The translations under genes were made by a program, and so were the position numbers. The notes under the pieces were generated by a model. It saw nothing but the letters and a program-made list of their open reading frames with translations, was not told the DNA's origin and did not search any database. From assembly GCA_031425695.1 (NCBI GenBank), contig JANPJV010000116.1, positions 70,014 through 134,013 on the forward strand: a DNA stretch of 64,000 nt. Reading direction: 5' to 3'. Positions 43,852 through 53,074 of the stretch are shown one piece after another; positions within the stretch are counted from its first letter, which is position 1, and each line of letters opens with the position of its first letter. This DNA comes from JANPJV01 sp031425695. Lineage in GTDB: Bacteria > Pseudomonadota > Gammaproteobacteria > Xanthomonadales > SZUA-5.

Positions 43852-45777
43852 TCAATCCTTCTGGATCGGTCGTTGGCTTACTTGTGGGTGTTTTAGTCCC
43901 ATCGCTTCGAGTTGCTGTGCATAGCGCGGATCGGCACGCAGGTTGCGCACCAACGGATCGAATGGCAGGTAGACAGCGCTGCTGTCGCCCCCGCGGACGG
44001 CACGCTCGATCCAACGGAAAGCCTCATCCAGTTCGCCGCGCCACGCATGGGCCGCACCCACCCAATAGCCGTCGGCAATGGCAAACTGATCGGTGAGTTT
44101 CGCCAGGGCGATATCGGAGGCGCCGCGATCGCCCTTTTCGTGCTGGGCGATGACCGTGCCGAGCAGGCGGAACAGCGTCGAGGAATGTTCCAGGCGGCGC
44201 AGCGCGGTGTCCGGCTGGCCTTCGAGGATGTCGCAAAGCGCGAGATAGAAATTGGTGTGCGGGTTCTCAGGCAGGTCCCTCAGCTGCAACAGCAGCACAG
44301 CTCGCGCGCTGCGGGTATCGCCCTTGCCGAGGTAGTGCCAACCCTGGTTACGCCGGGCACCCGACGCGGGGTCCAGGGCGATGGCCTTCGCTCCTGTAGC
44401 GATTGCCTCGTCGAGGCGGCCCAAGGAAGCGAGCAAGCGCGCTTTCCAAACCAGCAGTGCTGGCGACTCGCCGCCGGGCGAGCGCGCCGCCGCCGCCTCG
44501 ATGTCTGCCCATGCAGCAGATACATCGAATTCATATAAGAAGCGCATTTCGGAGCGCAGCAGGTAGTTGAGAGGATCGCCCGGAATGCCGGCGATACCAC
44601 GGTCCATGGCCGCTATCGCGCGCACGCGTCCGGCGCGCAATTCGTCTACGGTATCGGCGTAGTAGCCGCTGCCACCGAGAATGCCGCCGAGCATGATCCA
44701 CGCATCGGCGTACTCTGGATCAAGCTCGAGTGCCTGCTCGAGCACCGCAATCGTCCGGCGCTGGCTGTTTGGGTCGTTGTTGCCGCCAAACAGTGTCGCC
44801 GCGCGCAGGAAGGTGAGGTGCGCCTCGGGATTGGCCGTGCCACGCCCACGCGACGGGTCATAACCCCAGCGCTGGGGCTGGCTTCCCAGGGTAGCGAACA
44901 GGGCGGAGTGGAGCTCCTGCAAGAGCAGCGCCTGATCGTAAGGGGCACGCTCGAATGTCTGCGACCATGCAGGAATACGACCACTGGCGTCATACAAACG
45001 CAGGTCCACGCGCAACCGATCCCCGACCTGGGAGATATCGCCATCGACGATCAGGTTGGCGCCGAGTGCGCGCGACAGTTCGGCAGGCTCGCGCACGTCG
45101 AGACGTGCGCTGGAGTCAGCTCGATTGACGATGCGCAAAGCTGGCATTCGCTGCAGCTGGTCACGCAGGTAGTTCGCGAATCCGTCTGCGAGCAGGCCGA
45201 ACGAGCCGTTCGGGCTCAAGTCACGCAAGGGCAGCACGGCGATGACGTCAACGCGCGGCGCAGCGGCCGCAGGCTGCGGCGCCTGGGCCGTCGAGCGGAA
45301 GTTGGTCCATGCCAGCAGCAGCGCAACAGTCAGTATCAGCGTCAAGGACACCGATAGCCACGGCCAGTTGCGTGGCCCGGGGTCGGCAACCGCTGGTGCG
45401 ATTCCGGGTTCCGAGAGCGCGAGCGGAGAGACCGCGCCGACCAGCCGGTACCCATAGCCGTGCACGGCCTGGATCATTTCCGCCTGGTCATCGCCCAGCG
45501 CCTGACGCAGCTTGCCGATCGCCTTCGCCAGCGAGTTTTCCGAGACCACCCTCCCCGGCCAGCCGACTCCGAGCAGTTCATCCTTGCCAATGGTTCGCCC
45601 GGCGTTTTCGACCAGGTACCGCAGCAGCTCATAACCGCTGCGGTCGACGACCAGCTTGCGTCCCCCGCGCGAAACCTGCGCCAACGCCGTATCGATTGCG
45701 ATCTCGCCGACGCGCCACCCGTTGCGCATGCCAATGCCATTAGGCCGATCCGGCCAGCGCTGCTCTGGCAACAACAT
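43852..45777 (-). CDS. CadC-like winged-helix regulator with membrane helix and TPR domain
   Basis: Residues about 20-100 are an OmpR/PhoB-type winged helix (GYELLRYLVENAGRTIGKDE, SENSLAKAIGKLRQALGDD, VHGYGYRLVG). A single membrane helix (LSVSLTLILTVALLLAWTNF) follows near 130-150. A domain with an FlgO/TolB-N-like look (VIAVLPLRDLSPNGSFGLLA) comes next, and TPR helices fill about residues 300-620. The ATG at 45777 has GGGG upstream and is favoured over TTG 45783. Such proteins sense at the membrane and bind DNA directly. The divergent secreted operon at 45892 is the obvious candidate target; that is inference. Confidence 0.85.
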   Translation of the reverse strand: MLLPEQRWPDRPNGIGMRNGWRVGEIAIDTALAQVSRGGRKLVVDRSGYELLRYLVENAGRTIGKDELLGVGWPGRVVSENSLAKAIGKLRQALGDDQAEMIQAVHGYGYRLVGAVSPLALSEPGIAPAVADPGPRNWPWLSVSLTLILTVALLLAWTNFRSTAQAPQPAAAAPRVDVIAVLPLRDLSPNGSFGLLADGFANYLRDQLQRMPALRIVNRADSSARLDVREPAELSRALGANLIVDGDISQVGDRLRVDLRLYDASGRIPAWSQTFERAPYDQALLLQELHSALFATLGSQPQRWGYDPSRGRGTANPEAHLTFLRAATLFGGNNDPNSQRRTIAVLEQALELDPEYADAWIMLGGILGGSGYYADTVDELRAGRVRAIAAMDRGIAGIPGDPLNYLLRSEMRFLYEFDVSAAWADIEAAAARSPGGESPALLVWKARLLASLGRLDEAIATGAKAIALDPASGARRNQGWHYLGKGDTRSARAVLLLQLRDLPENPHTNFYLALCDILEGQPDTALRRLEHSSTLFRLLGTVIAQHEKGDRGASDIALAKLTDQFAIADGYWVGAAHAWRGELDEAFRWIERAVRGGDSSAVYLPFDPLVRNLRADPRYAQQLEAMGLKHPQVSQRPIQKD

Positions 45778-45891
45778 TCGCAAGCCCCTGTTTTACATGC
45801 GATTCAAAAACTATCAGAAGTTTTCAGCGTTTGGCTATTGGCGGCCGGATACGGATTTGCCGAAATCGGGGCCCCTGCCAGAGGACTCACC

Positions 45892-47793
45892 ATGTCCAAG
45901 ACCACGCTCCGATTGCTGCTAATCCTGCTGCTGCAAATGTTGGGTGGTACCGCCACCGCGGCGCCGCCAGCGACACTCGGCTACCAGGGCAATCTTGCCA
46001 ATGCCGGCGGCATTCCGGTCACCGGCGATTTCACCATCACCTTTCGCTTGTACGACACTGCAACCAGTGGCGTTGCCCTGTGGACCGAAGTGCAACCGAA
46101 CATCGACGTCGATGGTGGCAATTTGTTCGTCGAGCTCGGCCGGGTGGCGCCGCTGCCGGCAAACATCTGGGGCCGGCAGCTCTATCTTGGTCTCCAGGTC
46201 GCCGGCGACACTGAGATGACACCGCGGCCGGCGCTGACAGCCTCGCCGTATGCCCTGCGCGCAGCCGGCACCATGAAGCGCACCATCGTCGTGTCGGCCG
46301 AAGGTACGCCAACCCAAAACGGCGCTGCCTTGTTGGCAGCGGTCGCTGCGATTACGGACGCCAATGCCGATAGTCCGGTGACGGTGGATGTCGACTCGGG
46401 AACGTTTGATCTGGGTGCCGCCACGCTCGTGGTGCCGTCGCATACGGCGCTCGCTGGACGTGGACAGGTTACTACCGTCATAACCTCGGCTGCTGCCGCG
46501 TCCCCGTTCGCCGCCACCGTCCAGTTGTCCGCAAATTCCGGCGCGCGCGATTTCACGGCGCGCAATACGGGCGTGCCACCGGGCGCTGACGACAGCGCCA
46601 TCGGATTGGCTGCATACGGGGCCGACCCGCTGACTCCAGTCACCGAGGTGCAGATTGCACGGGTCACCGGGGAAAGCATTGCGGCCATGGGCAGCGCAGG
46701 ACAGCGCAGCGGAATCACCCTGTGCGCCAGCAATACGCGAGCGACTGAAATAACCGCGACTGCTCAAGGCGGCTTGTTCGCGATGGCCATGCGCGCAACT
46801 TGCGGCGGCACCGTCAATCTGGGAGTCGATGGCGCGACGCTGCATGCTGACGCAGCCCGGGACGGGGTTCGCGGCGCTTACCTCGTCGCTGGATCAGGCA
46901 ATTATTGGCGACGCATGCAGTTACGACTCGGCGTCTCGCCCAGCGTCGTCAACGTTTACGGCTTGCGCTTCTTTGCTCCCGGTTCCTTCGGCACCGAGCT
47001 GCAGGGCAAGCTGAGCGATACCTCGATCACGATTCGTGGCGGCAATCTGGCGACACCGACGAGCACCGGGCGGCTCGAAGGCATCACGCTGGAGGACAGC
47101 GCGCAGTTGGCGCTGATCGAGGACGTCAGCGTGCATCTCGACCGCGTCAGGGCAGCCGGAGTGATCGGCGTGCGCCTGCTCGAGCGGACCAACAACACGG
47201 GAACCACTGCGCGGCTCGTCGACGTCGATGTTCGAGTGACGGCGTTGCAGGACGCCGCGCTTGGTTTCGGAGAAATTGTTGGCGTCCGCGCCGAAGGCTA
47301 CCCGCCAGAACTGGTCCGCACCCAGGTCAGCGTGAATTGTGTCGCCGGCGGCTTCAACCCGTGCATCGGCATTGCGCAGCCAGAATCGTGGACGAGCCGT
47401 CCGGGCACGCTGCTGCTGACGGACAGCAGCGTCAGTGCCGGTCATGCCGCACCGGCCGATAGCTCGACCCGCAGTGCTGCGCTGCAGGTGATGGGGCCGA
47501 CGCGGATCGAGAGGTCCGGGTTGCGCGTAACAGAATCCGCGCAGGCCGAGCCGGTACGTGTGGTCCGCCATCTTGCGTCCACCGCAGTAACGCAGATCAC
47601 CGGATCCAGCCTGGTCGCCACCAATGCCGCCAACTCGAATTCTCTGTGTTTGTTCGAAGGGCCGAGCGGCGCCAGTGGCGAATGGTTCGGCAACCACGTC
47701 CAGGGTTCTCGCTGCGACGGCGGACAGGTGAACCTGACTTGCGCCGGCACCACCAAGCGCGGAAGCGGTTTCCTCGCCGCCACCTGTCCGTGA
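45892..47793 (+). CDS. Secreted protein with tail-fibre-like N-terminal domain
   Basis: GAGGA precedes the ATG at 45892; the longer open frame from 45460 is antisense to the regulator. A signal peptide (LLLILLLQMLGGTATA) is followed by TLGYQGNLANAGG and TITFRLYDTATSG, a pattern common at the start of bacterial fibre-like or cell-surface proteins. About 450 residues of short beta-strands, compatible with a beta-helix, follow; the sequence closes with several cysteines. The 633-residue product has no recognisable catalytic residues. It is the first gene of a two-gene operon with a gap of eight bases. Confidence 0.78.
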   Translation: MSKTTLRLLLILLLQMLGGTATAAPPATLGYQGNLANAGGIPVTGDFTITFRLYDTATSGVALWTEVQPNIDVDGGNLFVELGRVAPLPANIWGRQLYLGLQVAGDTEMTPRPALTASPYALRAAGTMKRTIVVSAEGTPTQNGAALLAAVAAITDANADSPVTVDVDSGTFDLGAATLVVPSHTALAGRGQVTTVITSAAAASPFAATVQLSANSGARDFTARNTGVPPGADDSAIGLAAYGADPLTPVTEVQIARVTGESIAAMGSAGQRSGITLCASNTRATEITATAQGGLFAMAMRATCGGTVNLGVDGATLHADAARDGVRGAYLVAGSGNYWRRMQLRLGVSPSVVNVYGLRFFAPGSFGTELQGKLSDTSITIRGGNLATPTSTGRLEGITLEDSAQLALIEDVSVHLDRVRAAGVIGVRLLERTNNTGTTARLVDVDVRVTALQDAALGFGEIVGVRAEGYPPELVRTQVSVNCVAGGFNPCIGIAQPESWTSRPGTLLLTDSSVSAGHAAPADSSTRSAALQVMGPTRIERSGLRVTESAQAEPVRVVRHLASTAVTQITGSSLVATNAANSNSLCLFEGPSGASGEWFGNHVQGSRCDGGQVNLTCAGTTKRGSGFLAATCP

Positions 47794-47801
47794 GGCGCGC
47801 C

Positions 47802-48068
47802 ATGCAATTGCTCACTACGCTGATTCTGATTGCCACTCCTGCGTTGGCACTTCCCAATGGTGCCTCGGGCAACCACTACCGAATGGTCGGATCGGGCCCG
47901 GCCAGCGTCGCAGCCCGGCCCCTGTCGACGTCCTATCAATCACATCTCGCTGGCGGTAGCGGCGCCGTGATCGGGATTGCGGCAAGCGCCAGCGCCAGCA
48001 CCGTCTCCGGACCACTCAGCGCGCGCTTGCCGACCGAACGCATCTTCCGCGACAACTTTGGAGATTGA
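47802..48068 (+). CDS. Small secreted protein with a diverged terminal tag
   Basis: The ATG at 47802 is eight bases after the previous stop, so co-translation is likely. The 88-residue product has a signal peptide (LLTTLILIATPALA) and a glycine/serine/alanine-rich middle (GIAASASASTVSG). It ends ERIFRDNFGD before TGA. That tail keeps the aromatic-x-x-N/G-F pattern of the GFE tails elsewhere in the window, but with N for G and GD for E. I recognise no family. It may act with the large protein encoded just upstream. Confidence 0.6.
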   Translation: MQLLTTLILIATPALALPNGASGNHYRMVGSGPASVAARPLSTSYQSHLAGGSGAVIGIAASASASTVSGPLSARLPTERIFRDNFGD

Positions 48069-48085
48069 GCGAGAGATCGGTCTGC

Positions 48086-48586
48086 CTACCGCGCCTTGCC
48101 GCCACCGCCGGTCAGCAGGGGCGTGCGGATCCATTTGCGCATCTGTGCCTGGGAGCTCGCCCGGTCTTCCTGCAGGCGCTGCTGGCTGAAGCAGCGTTGC
48201 GTCACCATGCGCGTCCCGGTGCGCTGTTCGTGCTGGCAGGAGAGCTGGCCTTCCTCGACCTGGACGATGGCGGTTTCGAAATCGCTCGCCAGCCTTTGCA
48301 GCCGGTCGGACATCACCGCGTCGTCGCCGCCGTCTTCAAGCTCCGCGCGGATCAGCGCGATCTGCTCGATGATCCAACCCTGTTGCTGTGAATTGAGCCG
48401 GTTGTATGGGCGCTTCTCCAGACGGCTCTCGATGTCCGCGGTGAACTCGCGCAATTCGGCAACCGATCCATTCCAATTGAGCGCAACGAGGTTGGTGCGC
48501 GACGTGGACAGCGGGGTTGCCAACAGCGGCGACGTGGCCAGTGCGAGAACGAGCATTGCCGGGATCAACTGCGTGCGCTTCGACAT
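48086..48586 (-). CDS. Hypothetical secreted protein
   Basis: AGGAG lies upstream of the ATG at 48586, which begins a signal peptide (LIPAMLVLALATSPLLA). The 166-residue product is helical, with several glutamine and arginine residues (RPYNRLNSQQQGWIIEQIAL) and two cysteines (GQLSCQHEQRTG, TQRCFSQQ). I do not recognise it. The open frame beyond 48586 is non-coding extension. It converges on the small tagged gene at 47802 with 17 bases between stops. Confidence 0.75.
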   Translation of the reverse strand: MSKRTQLIPAMLVLALATSPLLATPLSTSRTNLVALNWNGSVAELREFTADIESRLEKRPYNRLNSQQQGWIIEQIALIRAELEDGGDDAVMSDRLQRLASDFETAIVQVEEGQLSCQHEQRTGTRMVTQRCFSQQRLQEDRASSQAQMRKWIRTPLLTGGGGKAR

Positions 48587-48746
48587 CGTGGTGGACTCCT
48601 TTTGCGGGGGTGGATCCAACCTACGGGACTGCCGGTGCATGCCCGCTTGGGAAATCATTAAGCTCCATTCAGCCGCGAGTACCTGACTCGATCCGCGCGA
48701 CATTCGGCGGGCATCATGGCGATCGTCCCACTCGACCCCAGGCGCC

Positions 48747-49301
48747 ATGGCGATCACGCTGACCACCTTTGCCCGCACCCGGCTGTTCCCGCGCGAGCCG
48801 CGACGGAACACCATCCAGGAGTGCACGCCCGAAGCCTTCGAACGACGATTGAACGAAGAGCCACCGCTCCACGTGCTCGACGGCTATGCGCCGTTCTGCA
48901 AACTGCAGGTACTTCGCAACTGGACATCCACCCGTTGCCTCACCGTGCCCATCACCGACGACAATCGTCACCTGCTGCGATCCGGATACGAGGCCCGAAC
49001 CGTCGATGAGCTCCCGGTCCTGGTGCGCTGGTTCGAAGACGTCGATCCTCCCGTCGCCAACTATCTGATCGTCATTCTTTACAGCCGCGAGCAGTTGGCG
49101 AAGGAAGCCTCACCCATCGCGACCGACTGGGGCGTGGTCGGCTGCATGTACACCGCTGATCCTGAGGAGACGCCGATGGCGCCGATCACAATGCTGCGCA
49201 ATGCCCTCGGCGTCGCTGAAGGCGGCTCCGGCGTTGCGCTCGACCGCGCGGCCTATCGGCGCAGTGTCGAATTCTGGCGCGACAATGCCAATTGGCGTTG
49301 A
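48747..49301 (+). CDS. DUF3228-like conserved protein
   Basis: The 184-residue protein ends with a highly characteristic block: LIVILYSREQLAKE, PIATDWGVVGCMYTADPEET, PMAPITMLRNALGV and GGSGVALDRAAYRRSVEFW. As I recall, this matches DUF3228 family proteins. The N-terminus (FARTRLFPREPRRNTIQECT) is basic. There is no signal peptide or membrane segment, so it is cytoplasmic. Function is unknown in the family as far as I know. It lies divergent from the secreted protein at 48086. Confidence 0.72.
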   Translation: MAITLTTFARTRLFPREPRRNTIQECTPEAFERRLNEEPPLHVLDGYAPFCKLQVLRNWTSTRCLTVPITDDNRHLLRSGYEARTVDELPVLVRWFEDVDPPVANYLIVILYSREQLAKEASPIATDWGVVGCMYTADPEETPMAPITMLRNALGVAEGGSGVALDRAAYRRSVEFWRDNANWR

Positions 49302-49320
49302 GTCGCGCGTGCAACTGCGC

Positions 49321-49788
49321 TCACTGGGCGCCGACCCGGGCGCGGGTTCTACCCTGCTGACTCACGCCATGGCGTGTGTCCGCGGCGGACATGCGCGCGC
49401 GTAGTTCGGTCATGAATCCCTCGCGGTTGCGCGGAGAAATCAGTTGGGACCTGCTTCCGAAGCTTATTCGAATGCGGCGAAGCGACCACGCCGGCGCCGA
49501 CAACATGCTGCCGCTGAGCTCTATTCCGGTGATCTCGGCATAGGGAATCTGCTGCTTGAAGGCTCCGCACCGGATATGCAGATGACGTTCGTCCAATGTG
49601 TAGCGACACGGGAACATCGCGAATGGCACCGCCAGCAACAGGAACACACCAATCGCGATGGGTATGTAGCTGCGAATCGGCTCATCGGCGCGCAGATAGA
49701 GCCCGAGCACAATGGGCAGCGCAACGCCCGCGAATACCAGGAGAAGCAACCAAAGGTCATACCTGGAGTAGAAAGTAGTGTCTTTCAT
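49321..49788 (-). CDS. Membrane protein with bacterial PH-like (bPH) domain
   Basis: AGGAGG eight bases before the ATG at 49788 fixes the start. Two helices (LWLLLLVFAGVALPIVLGLY and IPIAIGVFLLLAVPFAMFP) precede a short beta-rich domain with YTLDERHLHIRCGAFKQQIP and ITGIELSGSMLSAPAWSLRR, which is the bPH-type pattern seen in small membrane-anchored proteins such as YyaB-like ones. Length 155 residues is normal. It is probably a membrane-associated protein of unknown role. It converges on the DUF3228-like gene. Confidence 0.7.
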   Translation of the reverse strand: MKDTTFYSRYDLWLLLLVFAGVALPIVLGLYLRADEPIRSYIPIAIGVFLLLAVPFAMFPCRYTLDERHLHIRCGAFKQQIPYAEITGIELSGSMLSAPAWSLRRIRISFGSRSQLISPRNREGFMTELRARMSAADTRHGVSQQGRTRARVGAQ

Positions 49789-50245
49789 GCTGCCATCCTC
49801 CTTGACGTCGGGGGTGCCTGACCGTGCTCGCTGCTGATCGCGACCGCGCGAAATTGCTGGTGGCGACCGACGGAGTAGAACGGAAGTGACCACGAGCAGG
49901 CATTTGCGGTTCCGGCGAGTCCGTTCCCTTGGCTTACGCGTACTCGCGCGGCGACGTCGATCACGCGGCCGCGTTATTGGTCATACAGTGCCTTTCGAAT
50001 GAAGTAAGAGAGCCCCAGTCCGCCGACATGGAAATCTCGGTTTGTGCCGTCGCCATGGCAGTGTGGAAAGCTCCCAGCCTGCAGGGTTGGTCTGCGGCAG
50101 AGTGCTCGGACACGGCCAAAAACTCGCCTGCTGGCGCGCGTATCCTCCAAGCGCGAAAAATGCGTAGCCGCTGTCGAAACGGCCTCCCTGCTTCGTCGTC
50201 TGAAGTAGGCCAGTTTCGGCGCGTCCCACCACCAGGAGAGATCTC
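49789..50245. other. Intergenic region, no gene seen
   Basis: These 457 bases contain only short frames of poor composition. A good AGGAGAG ribosome binding site for the YCII-like gene lies at the right end. I saw no tRNA, strong hairpin or clear promoter. Confidence 0.5.
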
Positions 50246-50668
50246 ATGCGCGTAATGGTTTTCGTCAAGGCTACGGCCGACAGTGAGGCCGGTGTCATGC
50301 CGCCGTCAGAGTTGCTGGAGCAGATGGGCAAGTACAACGAAGAACTGGTCAACGCCGGCATCATGCTCGGCGGCGAAGGGCTCAAGCCGACTGCGCAGGC
50401 CAAGCGCGTTCACTTCGATGGCACGCAGCGCATGGTCAGCGATGGCCCCTTCACCGAGACCCGCGAACTCGTCGCCGGCTATTGGCTCTGGGAGGTCAAG
50501 GACATGGCCGAGGCCGTGGAGTGGGTGAAGCGCTGCCCGAATCCGATGTTCGGGCCCAGCGATATCGACATCCGACCGGTGTACGAGCTCGCGGACTTCG
50601 AATCGATCATGACGCCGGAAGCGGCGGCCGTGCACGGACGCGTGACCGATAAACTGTCGGGTGCCTGA
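50246..50668 (+). CDS. YCII-related (DGPF-domain) protein
   Basis: The 140-residue protein has VMVFVKATADSEAGVMPP at the start, then GLKPTAQAKRVHFDG, MVSDGPFTETRELVAGYWLW and the DGPF motif itself, followed by MAEAVEWVKRCPNP. These features define the YCII/DGPF family, small dimeric ferredoxin-like proteins sometimes linked to sigma-factor (ECF) genes. No ECF sigma gene is next to it here. AGGAGAG precedes the ATG. Function is unknown. It converges on malic enzyme. Confidence 0.9.
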   Translation: MRVMVFVKATADSEAGVMPPSELLEQMGKYNEELVNAGIMLGGEGLKPTAQAKRVHFDGTQRMVSDGPFTETRELVAGYWLWEVKDMAEAVEWVKRCPNPMFGPSDIDIRPVYELADFESIMTPEAAAVHGRVTDKLSGA

Positions 50669-50849
50669 CCGTCAGGGCGGAGTGGAGTCGGTTGATTCGG
50701 CAAAAGCGGAATAGCGACAAGCGTCCGCACACGGGCCGGGCGATCGAGGCAGCCATGGACGCGAGGAACTGACGGCCCTTGGGTGTGATCCAGGAATCAA
50801 AACGGCCTTCCATGGTCACTGGCAGCTATGCGAATTCTTTCGCGCAGGC

Positions 50850-52580
50850 TCATGGTGTGCCCTCGCCAGCATGGCCGGGGCCCGTTGAACGCGGCCGCCG
50901 ATAAGGCCGGTACACCGGCTCCCACACCTGCGCCTCGATGCGCGCGCGCAGGGTGCCGTCGTCCATCGCATCGGCGACGCCGTCTAGTTGCGCCTGCCGT
51001 GCAGTCGCGAGCGCGACTGCGATGGCCACTTCGCGCAAGCGGTCCACCGCCGGCAACAGCCGCGCATTCGGGTCCCCGAGCGCTGGCGACAGTGAGGCGA
51101 GCGCCTTGCCGGCGGCCATAAACATGGTGTCGGTCACCCGCCTGGCATCGACGGCGAGCACACCCAGGCCGACGCCGGGGAAGATGTAGGAGTTGTTGGT
51201 CTGGTTGATTGGCACCCGCGTGCCGCTCCAGTTCACGGGCGCGAACGGGCTGCCGGTCCCGATCAGCGCGCGCCCGTCGGTCCAGGCCATGAGGTCCGTC
51301 GGCGTCGCTTCACAACGCGAGGTCGGGTTCGACAGCGGGAAGATGATCGGGCGCGCCGTGTGTTGCGCCATCGTCCGCACGGCCGCTTCGGGGAAGGCGC
51401 CGGGCTGGCCGGAGACGCCGATGAGTGTTCCCGGCCGAGCGTTGTTCATGACGTCCTGCAGGCCGATCCTGCCGCCCTGCAGCAGCGCCCAATCCGACAC
51501 CGCATGTGCCGGCAGCGCGAACGCCGCATGGGCGTCGCTCAAGTTCGGCATGCCTTCGACCAGCAGGCCATGGATATCGATGAGATAAAAGCGCAGCCGC
51601 GCCTCCTCGGCGGAGAGCCCGGCGTCGACCATCGCCGCGCGCAGCAGCGTGGCGATGCCCATCCCCGCGGCGCCGGCGCCGAGAATGGCGATACGCTGTT
51701 CGGTCAAGGGCACGCCGGTCACGCCAATCGCCGCCAGCAAGGTTCCAACCGCCACCGCCGCCGTACCCTGGATATCGTCATTGAAGGTGCATAGTCGGTC
51801 GCGATAACGCTGGAGCAGGCGCCCCGCATTGGCGCCCGCGAAGTCTTCCCACTGCAGCAGCACCTTGGGAAAACGTTCAGCGATTGCGCTCACGAACTCT
51901 TCGACGAACGCATCGTATTCGGGTCCCTCGATGCGGGCATGGCGCCAGCCGATATAGAGCGGATCATCCAGGCGCGCCTGGTTGTTGGTGCCGACATCCA
52001 GCAGGATCGGCAGCGTCGCCGCCGGATGGATGCCCGCGCATGCGGTGTACAGCGACAGCTTGCCGATCGAGATGCCCATTCCACCCGCGCCCTGGTCGCC
52101 GAGCCCGAGAATGCGTTCGCCGTCGCTGACCACGATCACGCGCACGCTGTCGAGACTGGGATCGGCGAGGATCTCGCGGATGCGATGCCGGTTCGGATAG
52201 CTCAGGAACAGGCCATGCGGTCGGCGCCAGATCTCGCTGAAGCGCTGGCAGCCCTCGCCCACCGTCGGCGTGTACACCAGCGGGAGCATCTCTTCCAGGT
52301 GACGGACGAGCAGCGCGTAGAACAGCGTCTCGTTGTTGTCCTGCAAGTCGCGCAGGAACGCATAGCGTTCGAAATCAGTCGCGAAATTCCGCAGCACCTT
52401 CAGGCGTCGCGTCACCTGCTCATCCAGGGTGCCGACATTTGGCGGCAGGATCCCATGCAACCGAAACTCATCGCGCTCGCCCTCGGTGAACGCGGTCCCC
52501 TTGTTGAGCAATGGGTGGCTGATCAGGTCGACGCCAGTGAGATGGGTTTCGATCGGCAAGCGGTCAGAAGAAGGGGTCAC
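50850..52580 (-). CDS. maeA: Malic enzyme (oxaloacetate-decarboxylating malate dehydrogenase), MaeA-like
   Basis: It oxidatively decarboxylates malate to pyruvate in the cytoplasm. The 576-residue length and N-terminus (DLISHPLLNKGTAFTEGERD) match the SfcA/MaeA class. The malate and metal-binding block reads LGLGDQGAGGMGISIGKLSL, the catalytic region contains LLDVGTNNQARLDDPLYIGW and EDFAGANAGRLLQRYRD, and the Rossmann motif is AILGAGAAGMGIATLLRAAM. The GTG at 52580 is preceded by GAGG. NAD versus NADP preference cannot be read here, although this class usually prefers NAD. It appears to be monocistronic. Confidence 0.93.
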   Translation of the reverse strand: MTPSSDRLPIETHLTGVDLISHPLLNKGTAFTEGERDEFRLHGILPPNVGTLDEQVTRRLKVLRNFATDFERYAFLRDLQDNNETLFYALLVRHLEEMLPLVYTPTVGEGCQRFSEIWRRPHGLFLSYPNRHRIREILADPSLDSVRVIVVSDGERILGLGDQGAGGMGISIGKLSLYTACAGIHPAATLPILLDVGTNNQARLDDPLYIGWRHARIEGPEYDAFVEEFVSAIAERFPKVLLQWEDFAGANAGRLLQRYRDRLCTFNDDIQGTAAVAVGTLLAAIGVTGVPLTEQRIAILGAGAAGMGIATLLRAAMVDAGLSAEEARLRFYLIDIHGLLVEGMPNLSDAHAAFALPAHAVSDWALLQGGRIGLQDVMNNARPGTLIGVSGQPGAFPEAAVRTMAQHTARPIIFPLSNPTSRCEATPTDLMAWTDGRALIGTGSPFAPVNWSGTRVPINQTNNSYIFPGVGLGVLAVDARRVTDTMFMAAGKALASLSPALGDPNARLLPAVDRLREVAIAVALATARQAQLDGVADAMDDGTLRARIEAQVWEPVYRPYRRPRSTGPGHAGEGTP

Positions 52581-52647
52581 AGCGTGCCTCAGGTGTATGA
52601 GTAGGCCGGATGCTAGGCCAAGTCCCCGTCAGGGCGCCCTACTTGTT

Positions 52648-52946
52648 TCAAGGTTGTTCCTGCTCTGCGCAGAACACCGCCAGGCTCTGCAGAGACACGC
52701 GCCAGCTCGCGGCGCCACTGCGGGCATCGCGACGGCACGTTGTTGGACTACCACGCGCATCGACAATTGCGATCCAGGCGCGACCAGGCTCCGCAATCCG
52801 CACGAGCGTGCCACCGCTCAGGTCGATGACCACGTCGCCGAATTGGTCACGGTTTGGGCCGACACGCCCAGCGGCAGGGCGACCGCCAGGCAGGCCAGCA
52901 GATTTCGCCAACAGATCGCGGCCGCCTCCTGTTGCACAACGGTCAT
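52648..52946 (-). pseudogene. Possible frameshifted small secreted protein
   Basis: From an ATG at 52946 one frame reads a plausible signal peptide (WRNLLACLAVALPLGVSAQ) and stops at 52818. A second frame over the same bases and beyond (52648-52911) has protein-like residues after that point: DQFGDVVIDLSGG, VRIAEPGRAWIAIVDARG, then a tail with two cysteines to a TGA at 52648. Joining the two after the signal peptide needs one indel near 52850. It could be a real frameshift, a sequencing error or chance. No family is recognised. It lies in the 494-base gap between malic enzyme and the NmrA-like gene. Confidence 0.4.
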
Positions 52947-53074
52947 CCGAAACACAATTCTAGTGCCCAGCGATCATTGCCCGATTGAGTCGAGTTGGTA
53001 ATCTCCGCAGCAGCGTATGCGCTTTCCAGGTGTACGGTATAGCTCGCTTGAGCACGCAACCCCAGGGAGCGCAT

